A stretch of DNA of 64,000 nucleotides from assembly GCF_021228795.1 (NCBI RefSeq), contig NZ_CP089309.1:3038001-3102000 (forward strand), read 5' to 3'. A program made the position numbers and the translations under genes. Position 1 is the stretch's first letter; every line of letters starts with the position of its first letter. The DNA is from Thiocapsa bogorovii. GTDB taxonomy: Bacteria; Pseudomonadota; Gammaproteobacteria; Chromatiales; Chromatiaceae. The notes under the pieces are model-generated. The model worked only from the letters and a program-made list of their open reading frames with translations, did not search any database and was not told the origin of the DNA. Shown here piece by piece: positions 26,082 through 33,716 of the stretch.

Positions 26082-28697
26082 ATGGCAAGAAAGCAGAAGC
26101 GACCATCGCTCAAGGCTCGCCAGCAGACGTCCGCGGTGACTCCCGAGTCGGCGCGTGCCGATCTCGATGCCGGGCGCTTTCGCGAGGCGATGGCGGCTTT
26201 CAAGGAGCTGCTGAAGCAGGCCCCGGAAGGCAACGACAGGGATGCGCTTCGGGGCGGTCTTGCCGATGCCTACGAGGGACGGGCCCGTCAGCTCGGCGCC
26301 AAAGGCATGCACAAGGAGGCGCTGGTGATGTGGGAGAACCGCGCCGCGTCGGGGACACTCCCTGTGCATCCGGACCATGTCGTCTGCCTGCTCCGTCTGG
26401 GCCGTGTCGCTCAGGTCATGCCGATGCTGGAGGATCCCTCCTTAAAGGCCGATCCGGGATCCGGAGCGCTGCTGCTTGGCCACCTGGCGGCCCAGACGCT
26501 CGCCGGCACCGCCGGGATTGCCGAGGCCCTGCCCGCCGAGGATCCCATCCGTGTCCAAGCGACCGTCGCCGAGGAGGCGCTCGACGCCTATTGTGTCGGC
26601 AACGATCAGGCGCTCGCGCAGGCGCTGAAGGCGATCCCGTTCCGCTCGCCCTATCGTGATCTCGTCCAGATCCTCAAGGCATTGAGCCGTCTCGACCCCG
26701 CCGCGCGCGATCATCGGGGCGACTGGACCGAGGAGGCACGCAACGAGGGGGCCAAGCTCCTGGACCGCGTCGAGGACAACTCGGGCTTCGCCCGACTGCG
26801 CGATGCGGCTCGCCTGGCGCTGCTCTCCGAGATCGAGCTGGCACCCAAGCTCCGCGAGGTCGGCCCGGCGACACGCGATCTGGTCTTCTCTCTGCGCGGC
26901 TGGCCCGCCGAGCGCGCGATCCTCTGGAACGAGCTGCAGACCCTCGGCGATTCGCCGCAACCGAAAGAGCTTCTGCGTCTGATGTTTCGGCATCGCCGGG
27001 TACTCGGCGAGACCTGGGTCCACGAGCGTGGGCTGCGTCTGCTCTTGCCGAAACCGCAGACCGACGCGAAATGGTGGATCGAGGTCAGCGGCAAGCCGCT
27101 GCGCAAGATCGACGGCTACCTTCTGGATGCCTGGGAGAGCGAGGCGGATCCCGATCCGTGGAATGTCGTCACCTACTGGCAGGACTATGCGGACCTCCTG
27201 TTGGATGCCGCAGAACATCGCGTCGAGCCGGGCAGCGAGACCGCGTTGCGGATCGCGCTCGTTCGTCGTCGCGCCGAAACCCTCTTTCAAATCCTCCAGC
27301 GGATGGAGCCGGATTCCGACCCGGAGTCATTGCCGGGAACGATTGCGGCCGAGCTGGAATCCAGCCTCGAGTACGACCCCGACGACCGCGCCACCTATCT
27401 CGGGCTGATCGCCTATTACCTGCGCGGCGGCAAGGCGCTCAAGGACGCCCGCCGGATCCTCAAGCGCGCCCAAGACCACTGGCCGACCGACAAGGCGGTT
27501 CTGGCCGCCGCCATGGATACCGCCATCGCGAGCGGGGCCTTCAAGAAGGCGGCGACCATCGCGGCCGACATCCTGGCGGTTGATCCGATCAACAGCGGTG
27601 TGCGCGAGCGGCTGGTGGAGGCGCATCTCGCCCACGCGCGCAAAAACCTGAGGGATCAGCGGCCCGACTTGGCCATGAGGGCACTGGCCTTGGCCGAGGA
27701 CTGGAGCCGCACCGAGCGCACGCGTGAACGCTTGGATCTGGTGCGCGGTTTGGCCGAGTTGCTCGCGTTCGATCCGCAGGGCGAGGGACGTCTGCTCGCC
27801 CTGGCCGAGGGTCTCGGCAACGGACTGGCTGCACGCCTCATCCTCGTGCTGGAGGCGAGCGCCTGCGGTATTCTCGGGGCCCGGCTGTTGAAGCAGCTCG
27901 GGCTCTCCAAGTCACCCACACCCGACGAGGCCGACCTGCGAGCCTTCTTCTCGCGACTTAGGGCGCATCTGGACACGGGTGCCAAGCTCCCGAGCGAGGT
28001 CAGTCAACAGCTGAACGACCCGCTCAAACGCGCGGCCCGACTCAAGCTCGATCAGGCCGAGATCGAGTCGATCTGCGAAACCCTGCGACGCACCGAGCTG
28101 CACGATGCGCGGCTCGCCTTCGCGGATGCTGCCTTGAAGCGCTGGCGCGGCGAGCCGGTCTTCGAGCTGCATGCGTTCGAGGCCCGTCACCGCGGGGTTG
28201 TGCCCTGGAACATCCCGATGCGCGAGACACTGCGTTTGGAGCGGGCGCTCGAGCGCGCGCGCGACAACGGCGACTCGCGGCTGGTGCATCGGATCATCGA
28301 GGCCCTGAGCGGACCTTCGTTGCCCTTCGGTGGGCCACCGCGCGGTGGCTTCGGAGGCGGCTTCATCGACGACGTCTGGGATGACGAAGACGACGACATC
28401 GACGCCCCGCTCGTCGACGGCGACATGGACGGGAGGTCGATCGCGCTCCTCGCCGACATGGTTCGCACCCTCGGTCCAAGCGGCTTTCGCGCCCTGATGC
28501 AGATGCCGGGTCCGGTCGGCGAATCGATGCGCGCGATGGAGCGCGCAATCGGCAAGGACGCATTGGATAGGATGATCAACGCGCTGGCGGCGGACCTCGA
28601 TCTCGACGATCTGCCCTTCCCGGATTCGGGCATCTTCGACACCGGGCCGTCTCCGAGCACGCGCAAACGCAACCGCGCCAAACGAAAGCGCCGCTGA
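26082..28697 (+). CDS. Large TPR-like helical repeat protein heading the chaperone/SNF2 operon
   Basis: 871 residues, almost wholly helical. The N-terminal region shows TPR-like helix pairs (SARADLDAGRFREAMAAFKE, LADAYEGRARQLGAKGMHKE), and more appear near residues 445-540 (YLRGGKALKDARRILKRAQD). A Gly-rich and then strongly acidic stretch (about 760-790, GGFGGGFIDDVWDDEDDDID) precedes the C-terminal helices, and the protein ends in a basic tail (RKRNRAKRKRR). I do not recognise a named family. As first gene ahead of J-like, GrpE-like and Hsp70 genes it could be a client-binding or scaffold subunit. The ATG at 26082 fits the basic MARKQKRPS start; the upstream extension of the frame looks non-coding. 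Confidence 0.75.
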   Translation: MARKQKRPSLKARQQTSAVTPESARADLDAGRFREAMAAFKELLKQAPEGNDRDALRGGLADAYEGRARQLGAKGMHKEALVMWENRAASGTLPVHPDHVVCLLRLGRVAQVMPMLEDPSLKADPGSGALLLGHLAAQTLAGTAGIAEALPAEDPIRVQATVAEEALDAYCVGNDQALAQALKAIPFRSPYRDLVQILKALSRLDPAARDHRGDWTEEARNEGAKLLDRVEDNSGFARLRDAARLALLSEIELAPKLREVGPATRDLVFSLRGWPAERAILWNELQTLGDSPQPKELLRLMFRHRRVLGETWVHERGLRLLLPKPQTDAKWWIEVSGKPLRKIDGYLLDAWESEADPDPWNVVTYWQDYADLLLDAAEHRVEPGSETALRIALVRRRAETLFQILQRMEPDSDPESLPGTIAAELESSLEYDPDDRATYLGLIAYYLRGGKALKDARRILKRAQDHWPTDKAVLAAAMDTAIASGAFKKAATIAADILAVDPINSGVRERLVEAHLAHARKNLRDQRPDLAMRALALAEDWSRTERTRERLDLVRGLAELLAFDPQGEGRLLALAEGLGNGLAARLILVLEASACGILGARLLKQLGLSKSPTPDEADLRAFFSRLRAHLDTGAKLPSEVSQQLNDPLKRAARLKLDQAEIESICETLRRTELHDARLAFADAALKRWRGEPVFELHAFEARHRGVVPWNIPMRETLRLERALERARDNGDSRLVHRIIEALSGPSLPFGGPPRGGFGGGFIDDVWDDEDDDIDAPLVDGDMDGRSIALLADMVRTLGPSGFRALMQMPGPVGESMRAMERAIGKDALDRMINALAADLDLDDLPFPDSGIFDTGPSPSTRKRNRAKRKRR

Positions 28698-28741
28698 GCG
28701 GGCCGGCGCGGAGAGCCCGGCCAATCCGAACCCTGACCATC

Positions 28742-28825
28742 TGAACCGCGCCCCTGCCGACCCCGCGGGCCCGCGCGAGATCGAACCCAAACGACAGCGC
28801 CGCATGCCCCGCCGGGCGCGGTTCA
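28742..28825 (-). repeat. 84-bp-class inverted-end element, copy 4 (C)
   Basis: Perfect 12-bp inverted ends TGAACCGCGCCC (28742-28753) and GGGCGCGGTTCA (28814-28825). Read on the minus strand the first 25 bp (GCGGGGCATGCGGCG region) resemble copies B and E. It occupies most of the 150 bp between the TPR-like gene and the J-like gene, so it is transcribed inside the operon. Confidence 0.85.
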
Positions 28826-28847
28826 ACAACCACCGGACCCTGATCGC

Positions 28848-29141
28848 ATGACCGACCCCTTTCTCATCCTCGGCGTCCCCTCCGATGCGGACGATGCCGC
28901 CATCGAAGCGGCCTATCTCGCCGGTCTGCACCGCGCCTCCCCGGAGCGCGATCCGGCGGGTTTCGAGGCGTTGCGCGCGGCCTACGAGAAGATCCGCACG
29001 CGTCGCGATCGGCTCGCCTATACGCTCTTCGATCAGACCCCGCCGACCCCCGCGGACATCCTGGCCAAGGCCGCGCCCCTAGGCGAGCCGAGACGCCCGA
29101 AGCGGGCGACGCTGTCCGCGTTGCTGCGCGGCGAGGTCTGA
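28848..29141 (+). CDS. J-domain-like protein without the HPD motif
   Basis: 97 residues. It begins DPFLILGVPSDADDAAIEAA, the usual first helix of a J-domain, and has FEALRAAYEKIRTRRDRLAY matching helix III. The loop that should contain His-Pro-Asp reads HRASPERDP, so the catalytic HPD that triggers Hsp70 ATP hydrolysis is missing. It may act as a regulatory or targeting J-like subunit for the Hsp70 encoded two genes downstream. The stop is 3 bp before the GrpE-like gene. Confidence 0.8.
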   Translation: MTDPFLILGVPSDADDAAIEAAYLAGLHRASPERDPAGFEALRAAYEKIRTRRDRLAYTLFDQTPPTPADILAKAAPLGEPRRPKRATLSALLRGEV

Positions 29142-29144
29142 CGC

Positions 29145-29822
29145 ATGGAGGACGCAAAGGCGGCGTTGCTCGAGCGGTTCCGGGCCTACCTGGAGGAGGA
29201 ACCGAACGCACGCGAGGGCTCGGATGCGGGCATCGACGACACGGACGAGACCGACGCGCCCGATCTCTTCACCCTGCTCGCCGAGCTGGCCGCGCTCAAG
29301 AACGAGGTCAAGCTCGAGTCACGTCAGGTCAAGACCGCGCTCGAGCAGTTTCGCGACCTCTTCGACAGCCTCCGGCAGGCGAACGAGCATCTGTCGGCCG
29401 AACTCTCGCGGCGACAGCAGGATACCCGCGACATCGCCCTGAACGCCGAGCGCGACATCCTGCTCGAGCTCGTCGAGCTGCGCGACCGGCTACGGGACGG
29501 CCGCGGTCAGGCCGCCGCCTATCGGCCGAATTGGCTTGCGCACGCCAGCGGTGCAGCCGAGTTCATCACGGGGATGACCCAAGGCTTGAGCATGAACCTG
29601 CGCCGGCTCGACGAGACCCTGGATCGGCGCGAGGTGCGTCCGATCGAGACCGTCGGGCGGCCCTTCGATCCGCGGATCATGCGTGCACTCGAGGTCGGGC
29701 GCGATCCCGCCCTGCCGATCGGCACGGTTTTGGCGGAGCTGCGCACCGGTTATCGGCACGGCAAGTCGCTCTTGCGTCTCGCCGACGTCATCGTCAACAA
29801 ATTCGAGGACCATCCCCAGTGA
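29145..29822 (+). CDS. GrpE-like nucleotide exchange factor
   Basis: 225 residues. A long helical region (LLAELAALKNEVKLESRQVK to about residue 110) stands before a C-terminal beta domain with the GrpE pattern VGRPFDPRIMRALEVGRDP and LRTGYRHGKSLLRLADVIV. GrpE releases ADP from Hsp70. The sequence is diverged from housekeeping GrpE and its gene overlaps the Hsp70 start by 4 bp, so it is probably dedicated to that Hsp70. Confidence 0.85.
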   Translation: MEDAKAALLERFRAYLEEEPNAREGSDAGIDDTDETDAPDLFTLLAELAALKNEVKLESRQVKTALEQFRDLFDSLRQANEHLSAELSRRQQDTRDIALNAERDILLELVELRDRLRDGRGQAAAYRPNWLAHASGAAEFITGMTQGLSMNLRRLDETLDRREVRPIETVGRPFDPRIMRALEVGRDPALPIGTVLAELRTGYRHGKSLLRLADVIVNKFEDHPQ

Positions 29823-31588
29823 GCGACATCATCATCGGCATCGATCTCGGCACCACCAACTCCGAGGTCGCGGTGGTCGAGGAGGGGCGCGTCCGACTCA
29901 TCCCGGTCGACGGCAACCCCATCCTGCCCTCCGTGGTCGGGATCGCCGACGACGGCGCCCTCCTGGTCGGTCAGAGCGCACGCAACCAATACGTGCTGGC
30001 CCCGGAACGCACCATCCGCTCGGTGAAGCGGCGTATGGGCGAGGACACCGTCATCGCGATGGGCGCGCAACGCTACAGCCCGCAGGAGATCTCGGCGCTC
30101 ATCCTCGGCCGGCTCAAGCGCGCCGCCGAGTCCGATCTGGGCCAACCGGTGAGCAAGGCCGTCATCACGGTCCCGGCCTACTTCTCCGATGCGCAACGCC
30201 AGGCGACCCGCGATGCCGGTCAACTGGCCGGGCTCGAGGTGGTGCGCATCATCAACGAGCCGACCGCTGCGGCGCTGGCCTACGAGGTCGACCACCAGGA
30301 GCCCAAGACCATCCTGGTCTACGACCTGGGCGGCGGCACCTTCGACGTCTCGGTCGTGCGTCTCGCCAAGGAGGTGACCGAGGTCCTCTCGAGCCACGGC
30401 AACAACCAGCTCGGTGGCGACGACTTCGACGGGAGGATCCTCGATCACCTGGTCGCCCATCTCAAGGATCAGGGCACTGACCCGAGTGCGAACCGCGTCG
30501 CGATGGCGCGTCTGACCCGCGCGGCTGAAACCGCGAAGATCGCGCTCAGCGACGCCCCCTTCGTACGGATCGACGAGGAGTATCTGCTCGAGCACCAGGG
30601 CAAGCCGGTCAACCTGTCCCTGGAGCTCTCGCGCGACGACTACGAGGCGATGATCGCGCCCTATATCGACGAGACCATGGACGCGGTGCACACCGCGCTC
30701 GAGGGGGCCGGTCTGGGCATCGACGACCTTAGTGAGGTGTTGTTGGTCGGCGGCGCGACTCGCACCCCCTTGATCCAGCAGCGTCTCGAAGAGCTGCTGC
30801 GGATGCAGCCGCGCAGCGAGGTCGATCCGGATTTGTGCGTGGCGAGCGGCGCGGCCATCCAGGCGGCCGTGATCGGGGGGCAGCGCGTCTCGCGGGTGCT
30901 GGTGGACGTCACGCCCTACACCTTCGGGACCAGCGCGTTGGGCGAGCTCAACGGCGAGTTCTACCCCTTTGTCTATGTCCCTTTGATCCGCAAGAATACC
31001 CCGATCCCGGTGACCAAGAGCGAGGCCTTCTCCACCATCGAGGACGGCCAGCCCGCGATCGATGTGCGCGTCTACCAAGGTGAGGACCCGGACGCGCTCA
31101 ACAACACCGAGATCGGCGCCTTCCGCATTGAGGGTCTGAGCGACGCGCCGGCCGGCAACGTCATCGTCACCACCTTTTCGCTCGACGTGAACGGCATCCT
31201 CAAGGTGACCTCGCGCGAGAAGCGCACCGGACTCGAGCAGCGCATCGTCATCGACAACGCCACCGCCCGCTTCGAGCAGGACACCATGGCCGCCGCACGC
31301 GCTCGCATCGGCGCACTCATCGACGGCGACTTCAGCAGCGAGCCGAGCGATGGGTCTGAGACCCTCGGGGAAAGCGTCGCGGCGAGTGCCGAGCGACGCG
31401 ACAGCGTTCAGGCCACGGCCCTGATCGAAAAGGCCGAGCGCCTGATGGAGACCGCCAATGCGGAGGACCGCGAAGACCTGGTGAACCTGATCGAGACGCT
31501 GCGCGATGCGGTCGCGGCACACGACGATATCGCCATCCACGAGGCGATGGACGGGCTGTCCGATCTGATCTTCTATCTGGAATCCTGA
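29819..31588 (+). CDS. Hsp70-family chaperone (DnaK/HscC-like)
   Basis: 589 residues, against about 640 for DnaK. The nucleotide-binding domain is complete: IIIGIDLGTTNSEVAVVEEG, VITVPAYFSDAQRQATRDAG, IINEPTAAALAYEV, LVYDLGGGTFDVSVV, EVLLVGGATRTPLIQ. A substrate-binding domain follows (VDVTPYTFGTSALGE, VRVYQGEDPDALNNTEIGAF, VNGILKVTSREKRTG) with a shortened helical lid and no EEVD-like tail. GTG at 29819 overlaps the GrpE-like stop (GTGA). The composition is that of a specialised Hsp70 with its own cofactors, linked by operon structure to the SNF2 ATPase downstream. Confidence 0.93.
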   Translation: MSDIIIGIDLGTTNSEVAVVEEGRVRLIPVDGNPILPSVVGIADDGALLVGQSARNQYVLAPERTIRSVKRRMGEDTVIAMGAQRYSPQEISALILGRLKRAAESDLGQPVSKAVITVPAYFSDAQRQATRDAGQLAGLEVVRIINEPTAAALAYEVDHQEPKTILVYDLGGGTFDVSVVRLAKEVTEVLSSHGNNQLGGDDFDGRILDHLVAHLKDQGTDPSANRVAMARLTRAAETAKIALSDAPFVRIDEEYLLEHQGKPVNLSLELSRDDYEAMIAPYIDETMDAVHTALEGAGLGIDDLSEVLLVGGATRTPLIQQRLEELLRMQPRSEVDPDLCVASGAAIQAAVIGGQRVSRVLVDVTPYTFGTSALGELNGEFYPFVYVPLIRKNTPIPVTKSEAFSTIEDGQPAIDVRVYQGEDPDALNNTEIGAFRIEGLSDAPAGNVIVTTFSLDVNGILKVTSREKRTGLEQRIVIDNATARFEQDTMAAARARIGALIDGDFSSEPSDGSETLGESVAASAERRDSVQATALIEKAERLMETANAEDREDLVNLIETLRDAVAAHDDIAIHEAMDGLSDLIFYLES

Positions 31589-31627
31589 GTCGGGATTTCT
31601 TGGTTCCGGCTCTGCCAGGTTAAGGTT

Positions 31628-32005
31628 ATGGACCGTTGCCCCAATTGTCGCGCCCGCGTCGACAGCTCGGAGCAGTGCCGCCGCTGCGGGCTGGAGCTGA
31701 AGCTGCTGCAGGCAACCGATCGAGCAAGCGATGAAGCCGTCGCACGCGCCATCCGCCGTCTCGCCGATGACGACAGGGCCGGCGCCATCCGTGATCTGAA
31801 GCAGGCGCGGGCCTTGTCGGGGGGCGCGTTCGTCTCCGCCCTCCTCGACTTTGCACGTTCGACACCCTCTCGCGAGTCCGCCCATGACACTACACCAGGC
31901 CCTCTGGCTCCTGACTGCCGAGCAACTGAAACAGCGCCGCAACCTGCTGCTGAACGGGAATCGCTCGACCCGCAAAGCGGACATGGTCGAGGCGATCTCG
32001 CATGA
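31628..32005 (+). CDS. Small zinc-ribbon protein
   Basis: 125 residues. The N-terminus MDRCPNCRARVDSSEQCRRC has two CxxC pairs of a zinc ribbon. A helical part follows with TPR-like character (ARAIRRLADDDRAGAIRDLK, LSGGAFVSALLDFARS). From residue 86 on it overlaps the next gene by 122 bp in another frame, and there the sequence looks unstructured, so the last third may simply be read-through of the overlap. The ATG follows the Hsp70 stop by 39 bp with a weak AAGG ahead. Function unknown. Confidence 0.65.
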   Translation: MDRCPNCRARVDSSEQCRRCGLELKLLQATDRASDEAVARAIRRLADDDRAGAIRDLKQARALSGGAFVSALLDFARSTPSRESAHDTTPGPLAPDCRATETAPQPAAERESLDPQSGHGRGDLA

Positions 32006-33716
32006 GCTCTTGTCGGCGGATCTAAGCCAGTACTGGGGGCGGCTCTCCGAGCTCGAGCAGAACGCCGTCGCCGAGAGCGTTCATCGCTGGGGCGGGTTTT
32101 TCGATCGTGCAGGCTTCAAGGCACGATACGGCTCGCTTCCGATCGCCTTCGAGCCGCCGGCCTATTCCTATTCGCGGTCCGACCGCGACCGCCGGGAGCG
32201 GGGTTCGCTGCTGCCGCTCTTCTTCTACGACGGATCGATCCCCGAGGATCTCTGCAAACGACTGGCGTCGATCGTGGCGGTGCCGACGCCGCTCGAGATT
32301 GCGAGCTTCGCCGACGAGGACCTGCCGGCGAGCATTGCCTCGGCAAGCGTCCTGAAGCCCGATGAGGACGTGTCCGAGCCGCTGCGGCGTCTCGCCACCG
32401 AGCCCCTGATCCATCACGACCTGCCCGGCGTGTTGCGCCTGATCGGTCAGGGTCGCATCACGGTCGGCGCCAAGACGGGTCTGCCGAGCAGCGCCTCCAT
32501 GACCAAACTCGAGACCGTCCTGCTCGGCGGTGACTGGTACACCGCGGACGATGACTTGGAGCAGCCCCGCTGGGCCGGTGGTCCGATTCGGCCTATTCGC
32601 CCCTTTGCCTGGCCGCTTCTGCTGCAGGCCGGCGGGCTCGCGAAGGCCGACGGCAGCAAGCTGGTCCTGACTGCCCGCGGCAACAAGGCGCTGTCTCAGC
32701 CGGTCGAGGAGGTGGTCTCGCACCTGTTCGCGCGCTGGCAACAGAAAGGCACACCCGATGAGCTGCGGCGCGTCGACCTGATCAAGGGTCAGACGGCCAA
32801 AGGCGTGCGTCTCAGTGCGGTGTCGGAACGCCGAGCGGTCATCGCCGATGCGATCCGGGACTGCTGTCCGCCGGGTCGCTGGGTGGCCATCGACGAGCTC
32901 TTCCGGCAGATGCAGTTCCGGGGTCGCCGTTTCACGGTCACCGAGAACGCCTGGGGGCTGTATTTCGTCGATCAGAACTATGGCAGCCTCGGATACAACG
33001 GCGCCGACGGATTCGAGATCCTCCAGGGTCGCTACATCCTCGCCTATCTCTTCGAGTATCTCGCCACACTCGGCATGCTCGATGTCGCCTACACCTCGCC
33101 CTACGACGCGCGGTCGGATTACGGCGACGCGTGGGGGGTCGACGAGTTTGCCTTCCTGAGCCGTTACGACGGACTCAGGTACATCCGGCTCAATGCGCTC
33201 GGCGCCTACTCTTTGGGGCTTGCCGAGACCTACGAGCCCTTGCTACCGAAACGAGCCCCGCTATGCTCGATCGGCGCCGATCTGCTCCTGACCGTCGAGC
33301 GCGAGCCCGAGCCGGCCGAGCGGCTGGTGTTGGAGCAGATCGCCAAGCCGCTCTCGGCGATGCTTTGGCAACTGGATCCCGATGCCCTACTGCGGCAGAG
33401 TGCCGACCCCGGCGAGAGAGGACGCATCCGCGCGTTCATCGAGTCGTCGACGGACGCAGGCCTGCCGGCCGAGGTCGGCCAACTGCTCCGCGACGTCGAG
33501 GAGCGCGCCAGCGCGCTCGCCGATGCCGGCCCGGCGCGGCTTGTCACATGCCGCGATCCCGCCATCGCGGTCATGCTGACATCGGATCCCGTCACGGCCC
33601 CGCACTGCACGCGCGCGGGCGAGCGCCTGGTGTGTGTCCCCGAGCCCAAGCTCGCGGCCTTCCGGAAGGGGCTTGCCAAGCTGGGCTTCGTGCTGCCGGA
33701 GACCACCAATGGCTGA
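31884..33716 (+). CDS. Unknown conserved-looking protein coupled to the SNF2 ATPase
   Basis: 610 residues, no family recognised. The N-terminus has a SAP-like helix-turn (LKQRRNLLLNGNRSTRKADM). The middle contains segments that read as winged-helix units (AVIADAIRDCCPPGRWVAID, LFRQMQFRGRRFTVTEN; YILAYLFEYLATLGMLDVAY), somewhat like the helper regions found beside bacterial XPB-type helicases. No nuclease or ATPase motif is visible. The gene overlaps the SNF2 gene by 8 bp, so the two products are likely partners. The ATG at 31884 is chosen over one at 31851 because the family-like helices begin there. Confidence 0.75.
   Translation: MTLHQALWLLTAEQLKQRRNLLLNGNRSTRKADMVEAISHELLSADLSQYWGRLSELEQNAVAESVHRWGGFFDRAGFKARYGSLPIAFEPPAYSYSRSDRDRRERGSLLPLFFYDGSIPEDLCKRLASIVAVPTPLEIASFADEDLPASIASASVLKPDEDVSEPLRRLATEPLIHHDLPGVLRLIGQGRITVGAKTGLPSSASMTKLETVLLGGDWYTADDDLEQPRWAGGPIRPIRPFAWPLLLQAGGLAKADGSKLVLTARGNKALSQPVEEVVSHLFARWQQKGTPDELRRVDLIKGQTAKGVRLSAVSERRAVIADAIRDCCPPGRWVAIDELFRQMQFRGRRFTVTENAWGLYFVDQNYGSLGYNGADGFEILQGRYILAYLFEYLATLGMLDVAYTSPYDARSDYGDAWGVDEFAFLSRYDGLRYIRLNALGAYSLGLAETYEPLLPKRAPLCSIGADLLLTVEREPEPAERLVLEQIAKPLSAMLWQLDPDALLRQSADPGERGRIRAFIESSTDAGLPAEVGQLLRDVEERASALADAGPARLVTCRDPAIAVMLTSDPVTAPHCTRAGERLVCVPEPKLAAFRKGLAKLGFVLPETTNG

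Noticed and set aside
29750-31984. 744-codon minus-strand open frame opposite the Hsp70 gene
   Set aside because: The plus strand encodes unmistakable Hsp70 motifs; the opposite frame has no motif and no ribosome site.
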